From positions 26,487 to 90,486 of the forward strand of contig NZ_ARZY01000017.1 of NCBI RefSeq assembly GCF_000568405.1: a stretch of DNA of 64,000 nucleotides, in the 5' to 3' direction. This stretch comes from Catenovulum agarivorans DS-2. Lineage in GTDB: Bacteria; Pseudomonadota; Gammaproteobacteria; Enterobacterales; Alteromonadaceae. Positions 56,954 to 64,000 of the stretch are shown piece after piece. The notes beneath the pieces were generated by a model. That model ran no database searches and had not been told where the DNA came from. It worked only from the letters and a program-made list of their open reading frames with translations. A program made the position numbers and the translations under genes. Position 1 is the first letter of the stretch; each line of letters starts with the position of its first letter.

Positions 56954-58993
56954 TTATACCAAACCGCGCTTTATCCCTCTATAAAAAAAGCGGTTTGGGT
57001 TAAGTGCCTCAAACACCTTGTGCGACAGTGGCAACCCCTCATTTGCTATTGTCGCAGCAAGTGTTTCAGCCAACAAAGGTGCCGTTGTTAATCCCCGAGA
57101 ACCTAAACCTGATAATAGGTACAATCCTGAATATTGCTGTTGTGGGGTCAATTCAGGTGGTCGCTGGCGATTTTTTTTTGCATGGTAATATTTCAATTCT
57201 GCCGTTGACAGTACTTCACCCATAATTGGGATGTGGTCGAGACTCGCCGCTCTTATTGCCGCTCTTTGGCCGACTATACGTTGTACGGAAAAATTATCAG
57301 CTTGGTTTGGTAAAAATTTTTGTTGCTGAACTACATTGGTGTGATTATCCACTTTTACATTGGAAGTTAAATCTAAATCGCGACTAAACGTAGCGCCAAT
57401 GCAATACTCACCAAGCCAGTTGGGAGTAATGTAACCTTTGTGGCATAAAACGGTTTTAAGATTAGCCATCTCAGTTGTTGCCGTTAAGTGGCTTACTTGT
57501 CCACGCAACGCTTCTATGGCAACATGCTCGCAGGCGTTAAACTGTGCCAACTGATGACCTGTGGCAAGCACAACTTTATCGTAGTTTTTGCGAATTTTAG
57601 CATTATTGTCTAGCTGAAAATCAAGCTGCCAGCTGCGGTTATCTCCTTGATAAGTTAACTCTACCAATTGATGTTGTGGCCAGATATTGACATGTGTTTG
57701 TTTGTGTAAATAGTCTAATGCGCCTTCAACAAAATGCTTAGGACTAATCCAGCCACCATCTGGATAGTACATGCCTCCAGTATCTAACTGAATACCAGAA
57801 AGCTTTGACAGTGTTTGTTTATCAACAGCTTTCACCAGTTCGGCTGGAAAGTATGGGTTGCTGGTTATCGCCTGCTGACGCTCAGCAATGAGCTTGGAAA
57901 AATTAAGTTGTGCGACACCGCACCACTCAAGCGGAAAGTCGAATAAATTTAAACAGTTTTGATAAAACTGTTTAGCGTAGTAAAAACCTTTTAGATAAAC
58001 TTCAATTAGATTGTTGTGGTCGTTTTGTAGTAGTGGATAAATGGCACCTTGCTGATTGCCTGACGCGCCACTGGCAGGTTGTTGATAATATAAATCTACT
58101 GTGAGATCACGTTTAAGCAATTGCATGGCGGTGCAAATGGCAGCAATACCACCACCTATTACTGCGATGTTTGATGTTTTAGCAGGAGCTGGCTTGGCAC
58201 TTGTTTGGTTGAGGTACCCTTGAATGCGTTCACGTTTGCGACCAAACCCTGCCACTTTATCTACCTTGAAGCCCGCAGCAATTAAACCTCTACGAACAAA
58301 ACCAGCGGCGGTAAAAGTTGAAAACGAACCATGGGCACTCGACAGTCTCGCCATATGCTCAAATAGACCTTGTTGCCACATATCTGGATTTTTGCTTGGG
58401 GCAAAACCATCCAAAAACCACGCATCAACAAAACCTTGCCCGATTGGCTTGCGGCTGACTTGCTCGCCAAAGTAGGGTGGTTTAACCACTTGATAGAGTT
58501 TTGTAGTTTGCATTTGTTGCAAGCTGTCTTGAACGTCGCCTATCCATAAATCTAATTGAATATTCGCGCTGAGCTGCAATCTATGTGGCCCAGCAACCAA
58601 ATACGGGTATTGATTCAGTAGCGGTTCAGACCATTGTGCTAAACTTGGCCAGTTGGCTAGCGCTTGACGCAATGATTGCTTTTCCAATGGATATTTTTCA
58701 AATGAAATAAAATGCAAACGTTTTAATTTATGCGTAGGGTTTTGCTGGATAAATTGGCTAAATGATTGGCACACCGCTAAAAAATTCAAACCTGTGCCAA
58801 AACCAGTTTCGGCAATAGTAAAAACTGACTTTTCACAGGCTTGCCAACGAGTTAGTAATCTATTACCTTGCTGAAAAACTTCAATAGATTCGGTTAAACC
58901 GTCTTCACGAGAGAAGTAAATATCGTCGAAGCTTTGTGAAACTGGCGTGCCATTTTCTCTAAATTCTATCTGTGCGGTAGTAATTTTCGTCAA
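56954..58993 (-). CDS. mnmC: MnmC, bifunctional tRNA-modifying enzyme
   Basis: A 679-residue fusion (E. coli 668). The N-terminal methyltransferase has FTIAETGFGTGLNFLAVCQ (SAM loop) and DAWFLDGFAPSKNPDMW. The C-terminal FAD oxidoreductase begins near residue 275 with IAVIGGGIAAICTAMQLL. The two halves convert cmnm5U to mnm5U at the wobble position of certain tRNAs. The start is TTG 58993; no in-frame ATG is near, and the N-terminus QIEFRENGTPVSQSFDDIYF aligns with E. coli. An inverted repeat (ACCAAACCGC / GCGGTTTGGGT) lies inside the last codons. Confidence 0.95.
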   Translation of the reverse strand: MTKITTAQIEFRENGTPVSQSFDDIYFSREDGLTESIEVFQQGNRLLTRWQACEKSVFTIAETGFGTGLNFLAVCQSFSQFIQQNPTHKLKRLHFISFEKYPLEKQSLRQALANWPSLAQWSEPLLNQYPYLVAGPHRLQLSANIQLDLWIGDVQDSLQQMQTTKLYQVVKPPYFGEQVSRKPIGQGFVDAWFLDGFAPSKNPDMWQQGLFEHMARLSSAHGSFSTFTAAGFVRRGLIAAGFKVDKVAGFGRKRERIQGYLNQTSAKPAPAKTSNIAVIGGGIAAICTAMQLLKRDLTVDLYYQQPASGASGNQQGAIYPLLQNDHNNLIEVYLKGFYYAKQFYQNCLNLFDFPLEWCGVAQLNFSKLIAERQQAITSNPYFPAELVKAVDKQTLSKLSGIQLDTGGMYYPDGGWISPKHFVEGALDYLHKQTHVNIWPQHQLVELTYQGDNRSWQLDFQLDNNAKIRKNYDKVVLATGHQLAQFNACEHVAIEALRGQVSHLTATTEMANLKTVLCHKGYITPNWLGEYCIGATFSRDLDLTSNVKVDNHTNVVQQQKFLPNQADNFSVQRIVGQRAAIRAASLDHIPIMGEVLSTAELKYYHAKKNRQRPPELTPQQQYSGLYLLSGLGSRGLTTAPLLAETLAATIANEGLPLSHKVFEALNPNRFFYRGIKRGLV

Positions 58994-59118
58994 TTTTATG
59001 CGCTCAAAAGCCTATCAAGCATCGCATTTTACTTTAAATTAACCGATAATATGAAGCTTTGAAAAAGAATTACATGGTAAGCATGCACATAGGTGCGACT
59101 ACAAATGAGAGGATTAAT

Positions 59119-60333
59119 ATGAAAAGAGCTGTGATTACAGGCCTGGGCATAGTTTCAAGTATCGGAAATAACGCGAAAGAAGTGACAGACTCACTCAAAG
59201 CTGGCCGTTCGGGTATAACACACTCTCAACAATTTGCTGACGTTAAAATGCGTAGTCAGGTATGGGGTAATGTTGATATTGATTTATCTGAGCACATCGA
59301 CAGAAAACAATTAAGATTTATGGGTGATGCTGCAGGGTACGCATATGTAGCTATGGCTCAAGCAATTGCTGATTCAGGTTTATCTGAAGAGCAAGTATCA
59401 AACCCTCGTACAGGTTTAATTGTTGGATCAGGTGGAGCTTCTTCGGCTAACCAAGTTGCTGCAGCAGACACTATGCGAGAAAAAGGCGTTCGGCGTGTAG
59501 GCCCATACATGGTAACTAAAACTATGGGTTCAACTGCATCTGCTTGTTTAGCAACACCGTTTAAAATTAAAGGTGTTAACTATTCAATGAGCTCAGCTTG
59601 TGCGACTTCAGCTCATTGTATTGGTCACGCATGGGAACAAATTCAATTAGGCAAACAAGATGTCGTATTTGCAGGTGGCAGTGAAGAATTAGACTGGACG
59701 CTTGCATGTTTGTTTGATGGTATGGGCGCTTTATCAACTAAATACAACGATACACCAGAGAAAGCATCTCGTACCTATGATGCCAATCGTGATGGTTTTG
59801 TAATCGCTGGTGGTGGCGGTATTTTAGTTGTTGAAGAATTAGAACATGCACTTGCCCGTGGTGCTAAAATTTACGCTGAAATCGTTGGTTATGGTGCAAC
59901 ATCTGATGGTTATGACATGGTTGCACCATCAGGCGAAGGCGCAATACGTTGTATGCAACAAGCTATGGCAAGTGTTGATGGCGAAATCGAATACGTCAAT
60001 ACTCATGGTACATCTACTCCGGTTGGTGATGTCAAAGAATTAGAAGCCATTCAAGCTGTATTTAGTGAATACAAGCCAGCCATCAGTGCGACAAAAGCAA
60101 TGTCTGGTCACTCATTAGGCGCCGCTGGTGTGCACGAGGCGATTTATTCATTGTTAATGTTAGAGAATGATTTTATTGCGCCATCCATCAACATTGAAAC
60201 ACTGGATGAAAAAGCAGAAGGTTTAGATGTTGTGACCGCAACTAGAGCACAAAAGTTAAATACTGTTATGTCTAACAGCTTTGGTTTTGGTGGAACAAAC
60301 GCTACTTTAGTCTTTAAGCGTTTCGAACAATAA
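59119..60333 (+). CDS. fabB: 3-oxoacyl-ACP synthase I FabB
   Basis: A 404-residue condensing enzyme (E. coli FabB 406). The catalytic Cys is in [13 protein letters not shown]; the His residues are in [12 protein letters not shown] and [17 protein letters not shown]. It elongates and is needed for unsaturated fatty acids. ATG 59119 ([24 protein letters not shown] upstream) is preferred over the frame opening 20 codons earlier. E. coli fabB is activated by FadR, which is also encoded in this window; no convincing FadR site was seen in the leader. Confidence 0.96.
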   Translation: MKRAVITGLGIVSSIGNNAKEVTDSLKAGRSGITHSQQFADVKMRSQVWGNVDIDLSEHIDRKQLRFMGDAAGYAYVAMAQAIADSGLSEEQVSNPRTGLIVGSGGASSANQVAAADTMREKGVRRVGPYMVTKTMGSTASACLATPFKIKGVNYSMSSACATSAHCIGHAWEQIQLGKQDVVFAGGSEELDWTLACLFDGMGALSTKYNDTPEKASRTYDANRDGFVIAGGGGILVVEELEHALARGAKIYAEIVGYGATSDGYDMVAPSGEGAIRCMQQAMASVDGEIEYVNTHGTSTPVGDVKELEAIQAVFSEYKPAISATKAMSGHSLGAAGVHEAIYSLLMLENDFIAPSINIETLDEKAEGLDVVTATRAQKLNTVMSNSFGFGGTNATLVFKRFEQ

Positions 60334-60350
60334 ATCTTTTCAATTATTGT

Positions 60351-60390
60351 ACCTTAGCTCTAAGTGAAGCTTAGAGTAAGGTGCAACCTT
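60351..60390 (+). other. Overlapping hairpins between fabB and pdxB
   Basis: ACCTTAGCTCTAAG can pair with CTTAGAGTAAGGT (one bulge), and AAGGTGCAACCTT forms a second small hairpin overlapping its end. There is no T-run. The structure ends ten bases before the pdxB ATG, close to its ribosome site (AGGTG). Confidence 0.5.
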
Positions 60391-60399
60391 AGGTGTAAC

Positions 60400-61551
60400 A
60401 TGACAGCACAACCGCATTTTTTTATTGAAGATTCCTTATTATATGCTGAAGCGTTTTTCTCCAGCCTTGGCAAAATTAGTCGCTTTTCTGGCCGAACCGT
60501 CACAGCAGATGACATTGCTGATGCCGACTATTTACTGACCCGTTCGACAACCAAGGTTAATGAAAAACTCTTACACAAATGTCACAAGCTCAAATTTGTC
60601 GGTACGGCAACTGCTGGCTACAACCACATAGATGCTGACTATTTAGCCCAACGAAATGTTGAATGGGCGCCTGCTGCTGGCTGTAATGCCGATGCGGTAG
60701 CCGACTATGTGATTAGCAGTGGCTTCAATCTAGCGAACAAATATGGTTTTGACTTAAACAGTAAAAAAGTAGCGATAGTGGGTGTGGGGCAAATCGGCAA
60801 GCGTTTGGTTAAACGCTTTTCTGCTTTAGGTTGTGAGGTCATACAGTTTGACCCAGTGAGAGCTCAGCTGGAAAGTGCTTTTGAAAGTGCAACCTTTGAA
60901 CAGGTTTTAAAGTGTGATTTTATAACCTGTCATGTTCCTTATGTGCACAGTGGCGAACATAAAACTCACCATATGTTCGACAAGCAAAGGCTACTACAAC
61001 TAAAACCTGAGACTATTTTAATAAATGCTTGCCGCGGTGAAGTAATAAATAATGCTGAGTTGGTTGAAGTCTTCCAATCAGGGCATGAACTTAGAGTTGT
61101 TTTAGATGTATTCGAAAATGAACCTAACATTAATATGGCACTATTACCCTTCCTAGAATTTGGTACACCTCATATTGCTGGCCATAGTTTGGAAGGAAAA
61201 GCGCGCGGTACCGAAATTTTATACCAAATTATGTGCGAGCGCTTAGAGTTGCCAGTAGAGATTAAACTACAGGATTTATTGCCAGCAATGGCGGTAGACC
61301 ATATGGTGTTGACTGAAAAATATCAATTGAGTCAACGGCAATTTAGAGCTTTGATGAATTTAGTCTATGATATTCGTAACGATGATTTAGATTTTCGTAT
61401 GGGCTTAGCCAAATCACCAGAGAGCTTCGACAGGCTACGCCGTAATTATTCAATTCGTCGAGAGCTAACATCGTTAAAAATTCAATGCGACGAAACCTTG
61501 TATCCAACCTTTACTAACCTAGGTTTTAATACCAGCTTAATCAATGGTTAA
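60400..61551 (+). CDS. pdxB: Erythronate-4-phosphate dehydrogenase
   Basis: A 383-residue D-2-hydroxyacid dehydrogenase of the vitamin B6 pathway. Motifs: LKFVGTATAGYNHIDADYL, the NAD loop VAIVGVGQIGKRLVKRF, LINACRGEVINN (active-site Arg) and PHIAGHSLEGKARGTEI (catalytic His). The C-terminal extension beyond about residue 290 is typical of PdxB. ATG 60400 (MTAQPHFFIED) is preferred over the frame opening at 60364. It is followed by fimV, as in relatives where pdxB, fimV and truA lie together. Confidence 0.94.
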   Translation: MTAQPHFFIEDSLLYAEAFFSSLGKISRFSGRTVTADDIADADYLLTRSTTKVNEKLLHKCHKLKFVGTATAGYNHIDADYLAQRNVEWAPAAGCNADAVADYVISSGFNLANKYGFDLNSKKVAIVGVGQIGKRLVKRFSALGCEVIQFDPVRAQLESAFESATFEQVLKCDFITCHVPYVHSGEHKTHHMFDKQRLLQLKPETILINACRGEVINNAELVEVFQSGHELRVVLDVFENEPNINMALLPFLEFGTPHIAGHSLEGKARGTEILYQIMCERLELPVEIKLQDLLPAMAVDHMVLTEKYQLSQRQFRALMNLVYDIRNDDLDFRMGLAKSPESFDRLRRNYSIRRELTSLKIQCDETLYPTFTNLGFNTSLING

Positions 61552-61644
61552 TAATAAAGGTTTGAATATCCATTGATGGAACAAGGATTGCTTACAATTA
61601 TAAAAATGCGTCAAAAAAACGCCAAAGGGTAGGACATTAACAGA

Positions 61645-64000
61645 ATGCGCGGGTTAAAAAATTTCGGTATAACAACATTATGCTTGTTGGCTATGGCTGC
61701 TCCAGTGAGCCTACTCCCAATTGGGGTGACTGGAGAGGCTAATGCCGAAATGCGCATTCGAGGCGATAAAGAAAATGACGATGGGCTGTCAGGACTGACT
61801 TATGGTCCCATTCGTTCAAGTGATACATTGTGGCAAATAGCAACACAACACAAGCCAGATCCAAGTTTATCAACTTATCAAGTTATGGTGGCTATCTACC
61901 AGGCAAATCCTGAAGCTTTTGTAAACAATAACTTGAATAGTATGCGCAATGGCGCGGTCCTTAACTTGCCAACTTTAGCGGCTATCAGGAAAGTTAACAA
62001 AACAGCGGCAAAAAATAAATCAGATTTAGATGATGAGATTTGGGCTGACAAACAACGGCGTTTGATTGCCGCGAAGACAGATCCTGAAGAGAAAAAACGG
62101 CAAGAAACAGCCAAACAATCTGATTTAGAAAATGCTGCGAATCAATTACAGGATAGAATATCCGAGCTACAACGTGCTCAGCTTGAATCTTATTCTGTTT
62201 TAAAAGATCAGTTCGCCGCGTCTCTGGAAAATATTCAAGCCTTATTGGAAGAAAATGAAAGGCTGAAGAATCGACTCACCAATGTCAACGAAGAAGTAGT
62301 TGCATTAAAGCAACAGGTTGGGCAAGGGAGCCTACTCCAACAGCAGATGGAGCAACTGCTGACTCAGCAAAACGAGCTTCTAGAACAACAGCGTAAAGAA
62401 ATTGAAGAGGCAAATCAAAGCGGCTGGACTCAATTTGTTGAAGCTGTGTCCAACAGTATTTTGTATATGATATTGCTTGCATGTCTACCTGCTCTGCTCA
62501 TTATTGGTGGAATCGTCTGGTGGTTTAAATCAAGAAACAGCTCAAATGAAAAAACAGAACAGCCAGCAGCGCAAGCCGCAGAGCAATTTGCGCCAGAAGA
62601 TGATTTTAATCTAGCACCACCTCCGCCGACACCTGAAGCACCGGCTTCGTCAAGCGCTGCAGAAGAAATTCGTTTAGACGATGACGATGACGATGACTTA
62701 CTTCCGCCATTAGACGAAGAGACGTCAAGCGACAGTTTGGTTTATGAAGATGATGATGATTTGTTGGATGTTCCTGATAGTGCTTTGGATGACGAACTTG
62801 CAGATGACCTACTCGATCAATCGTTAGATGACATTATTGGTGATGAAGATGTTGATACTGACGACATAGATGCACTGTTAGAAGAAGCTAGCGCAGATTT
62901 AGGTGATGATTTATCAGAAAATGAAGCTTTAGAATCTGATGAGTTGTCGCAGGACGACCTAGATTCATTGTTTGACTCTGTCGATTCTGATTCAGATGAC
63001 TCATTAGTTGATGCTGAAGACATTGATTCGTTGTTAGAGCAAAATGGCGATTCTGATGATTCTATCGTTGATGTAGATGACATAGATGCGTTATTGGCAG
63101 GCGAGCAAGAAAAAGATGATGCAAATGTTGATATTGCAGCGGAAGACATCGACGCATTATTAGAGAGTTCGCAGGAGAACGCAGAGGAAGACAACGACGA
63201 TATATCCGAAGATGATATTGATTCGTTACTGGCCAGTGCAGAAGATGACATGGCAGAGGATGGCGCTGATTCTGACGCTGATGACTTACTGGATAATGAC
63301 GATTTAGATGACTTAGATGCGCTGCTAGAGCAAGATATGGCAAGCAATAAGCCAGTTGATGAGTCAAAAATGAGCGAAGATGTCGATTTAGACTCTATGC
63401 TGGCAGAGGATGATGACGATGCGCTTATCGATGAACCAGATATTGCGATTGAAGAAGACGAGCCGCTGCCCAGTGACGAAATTGATATTGATGCACTATT
63501 GGAAGAAAATGAACAAAGCGGTGATGTAGAAGAAGCCAATGATGCATTGCAGCATGAAACTTCGGACATTGTTGACGACGACAGCAATGACGACGATGAA
63601 CAAATAGACATAGATGCGTTACTCAATGAAACTGCGTCAAGTGATATTGATGAACTTGATGCAGACGCATTGATAGATGAACTTGATAATGCTGACGAAC
63701 CGAGTGCTGAAGAAAAACATGCACAAGAACTCTCATTGGATAGTGACTTCGTTGGTGATGAAACAGATTTAGTAGACGAAATATCAGCAGAAGACCTTAG
63801 CGAAGAAGAAAATTCGCAGTCAGTAGGCGAACCTGACGAAGAACTTTCGGTCGAAATAGATGATGATCTACTTACGGAAGACTTTACCGAAGAAGACGCA
63901 GAGCAGTCAGTGGAAGAAACATCTGAAGCAGATGAATTAGCTGATGTTGAATTACAAGCTGAGCCAGATTCAGACATTGCTGCAGATTCAGATGAAGCAG
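61645..64000 (+). CDS. fimV: FimV/HubP-type polar hub protein (3' end missing)
   Basis: The frame is open to the right edge (785 codons seen). Layout: signal peptide (residues 1-32), a FimV-type LysM-like domain (SSDTLWQIATQHKP; VAIYQANPEAFVNNNLN; MRNGAVLNLP), a coiled coil around 160-255, a membrane helix (SILYMILLACLPALLIIGGIVWWF, read in parts, about residue 270), then a very acidic cytoplasmic region with about ten IDALL/IDSLL motifs. FimV (Pseudomonas) and HubP (Vibrio) anchor polar flagellar, chemotaxis, pilus and chromosome-origin proteins. A C-terminal FimV domain would lie beyond the edge. Confidence 0.88.
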   Translation, partial: MRGLKNFGITTLCLLAMAAPVSLLPIGVTGEANAEMRIRGDKENDDGLSGLTYGPIRSSDTLWQIATQHKPDPSLSTYQVMVAIYQANPEAFVNNNLNSMRNGAVLNLPTLAAIRKVNKTAAKNKSDLDDEIWADKQRRLIAAKTDPEEKKRQETAKQSDLENAANQLQDRISELQRAQLESYSVLKDQFAASLENIQALLEENERLKNRLTNVNEEVVALKQQVGQGSLLQQQMEQLLTQQNELLEQQRKEIEEANQSGWTQFVEAVSNSILYMILLACLPALLIIGGIVWWFKSRNSSNEKTEQPAAQAAEQFAPEDDFNLAPPPPTPEAPASSSAAEEIRLDDDDDDDLLPPLDEETSSDSLVYEDDDDLLDVPDSALDDELADDLLDQSLDDIIGDEDVDTDDIDALLEEASADLGDDLSENEALESDELSQDDLDSLFDSVDSDSDDSLVDAEDIDSLLEQNGDSDDSIVDVDDIDALLAGEQEKDDANVDIAAEDIDALLESSQENAEEDNDDISEDDIDSLLASAEDDMAEDGADSDADDLLDNDDLDDLDALLEQDMASNKPVDESKMSEDVDLDSMLAEDDDDALIDEPDIAIEEDEPLPSDEIDIDALLEENEQSGDVEEANDALQHETSDIVDDDSNDDDEQIDIDALLNETASSDIDELDADALIDELDNADEPSAEEKHAQELSLDSDFVGDETDLVDEISAEDLSEEENSQSVGEPDEELSVEIDDDLLTEDFTEEDAEQSVEETSEADELADVELQAEPDSDIAADSDEA

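Noticed and set aside
59000..59118. FadR or FabR operator before fabB
   Set aside because: No stretch resembles either palindrome well enough to report as a site.
62817..63977. 386-codon minus-strand reading frame rich in serine
   Set aside because: It is the antisense shadow of the GAT/GAA-rich acidic tail of fimV; complement of Asp/Glu codons reads as Ser and related residues and lacks stops.

Overview
The window looks like a low-GC chromosomal segment of a marine gammaproteobacterium of the Alteromonadales (Alteromonas/Catenovulum-like). The basis is gene content and order: Shewanella/Alteromonas-type housekeeping clusters (ybfF-DUF2788-fldA, DUF2066-hda, pepN-DUF2835, cspD|clpS-clpA-infA, bpt-aat-trxB, pdxB-fimV), several sigma-28-type flagellins, and a PL6 alginate-lyase-type lipoprotein. 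The genus is inference. I saw no rRNA, tRNA, CRISPR array, prophage or complete insertion sequence.

Layout. 1-5.5 kb: end of a flagellar locus (flgK 3' end, flgL, three flagellin genes, each with its own near-consensus sigma-28 promoter). 5.5-16 kb: an acidic Sel1-like protein, lysC behind a lysine riboswitch, a small secreted protein, rlmJ, a divergent LysR/azoR pair, asd, a patatin-like lipase, and fldA-DUF2788-ybfF. 16-24.3 kb: fadR, the spoVR-yeaH-prkA stress trio, sodB, grxD and a second LysR regulator. 24.3-32.3 kb: a chemoreceptor, moeA, and an uncharacterised pair made of a 1134-residue Thr-Pro-repeat lipoprotein and an outer-membrane barrel-like protein. 32.3-44.7 kb: an OPT transporter, suhB, DUF2066-hda, a small acidic protein, proQ, prc, an NSS transporter, and pepN-DUF2835. 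44.8-56 kb: a MITE-like element, an unknown lipoprotein, cspD, clpS-clpA, infA, the PL6 lyase, bpt, aat and trxB. 56-64 kb: smrA, mnmC, fabB, pdxB and a truncated FimV/HubP-type polar hub gene running off the right edge.

How the genes connect. lysC and asd are the first two steps of the aspartate pathway; lysC is probably lysine-controlled by an RNA switch. ClpS, ClpA, Bpt and Aat are the adaptor, unfoldase and two aminoacyl-transferases of the bacterial N-degron pathway and lie within about 8 kb, with the PL6 lyase gene between infA and bpt. FadR and FabB belong to fatty-acid control and synthesis. Flagellins, a chemoreceptor and a FimV/HubP-like hub relate to polar motility.

Most notable observations: a probable AUA start codon for aat; two related palindromic mobile-type repeats plus a third, unrelated foldback element; a repeated IDALL motif in the FimV/HubP protein that resembles the CheY-binding peptide of FliM; and the uncharacterised Thr-Pro lipoprotein/barrel pair. 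Start positions were revised where the longest reading frame was implausible (flagellin 2, lysC, azoR, patatin, fadR, prkA, the chemoreceptor, moeA, the 45-kb lipoprotein, clpA, aat, smrA, fabB, pdxB). All similarity statements are from recognition by eye, not database searches.
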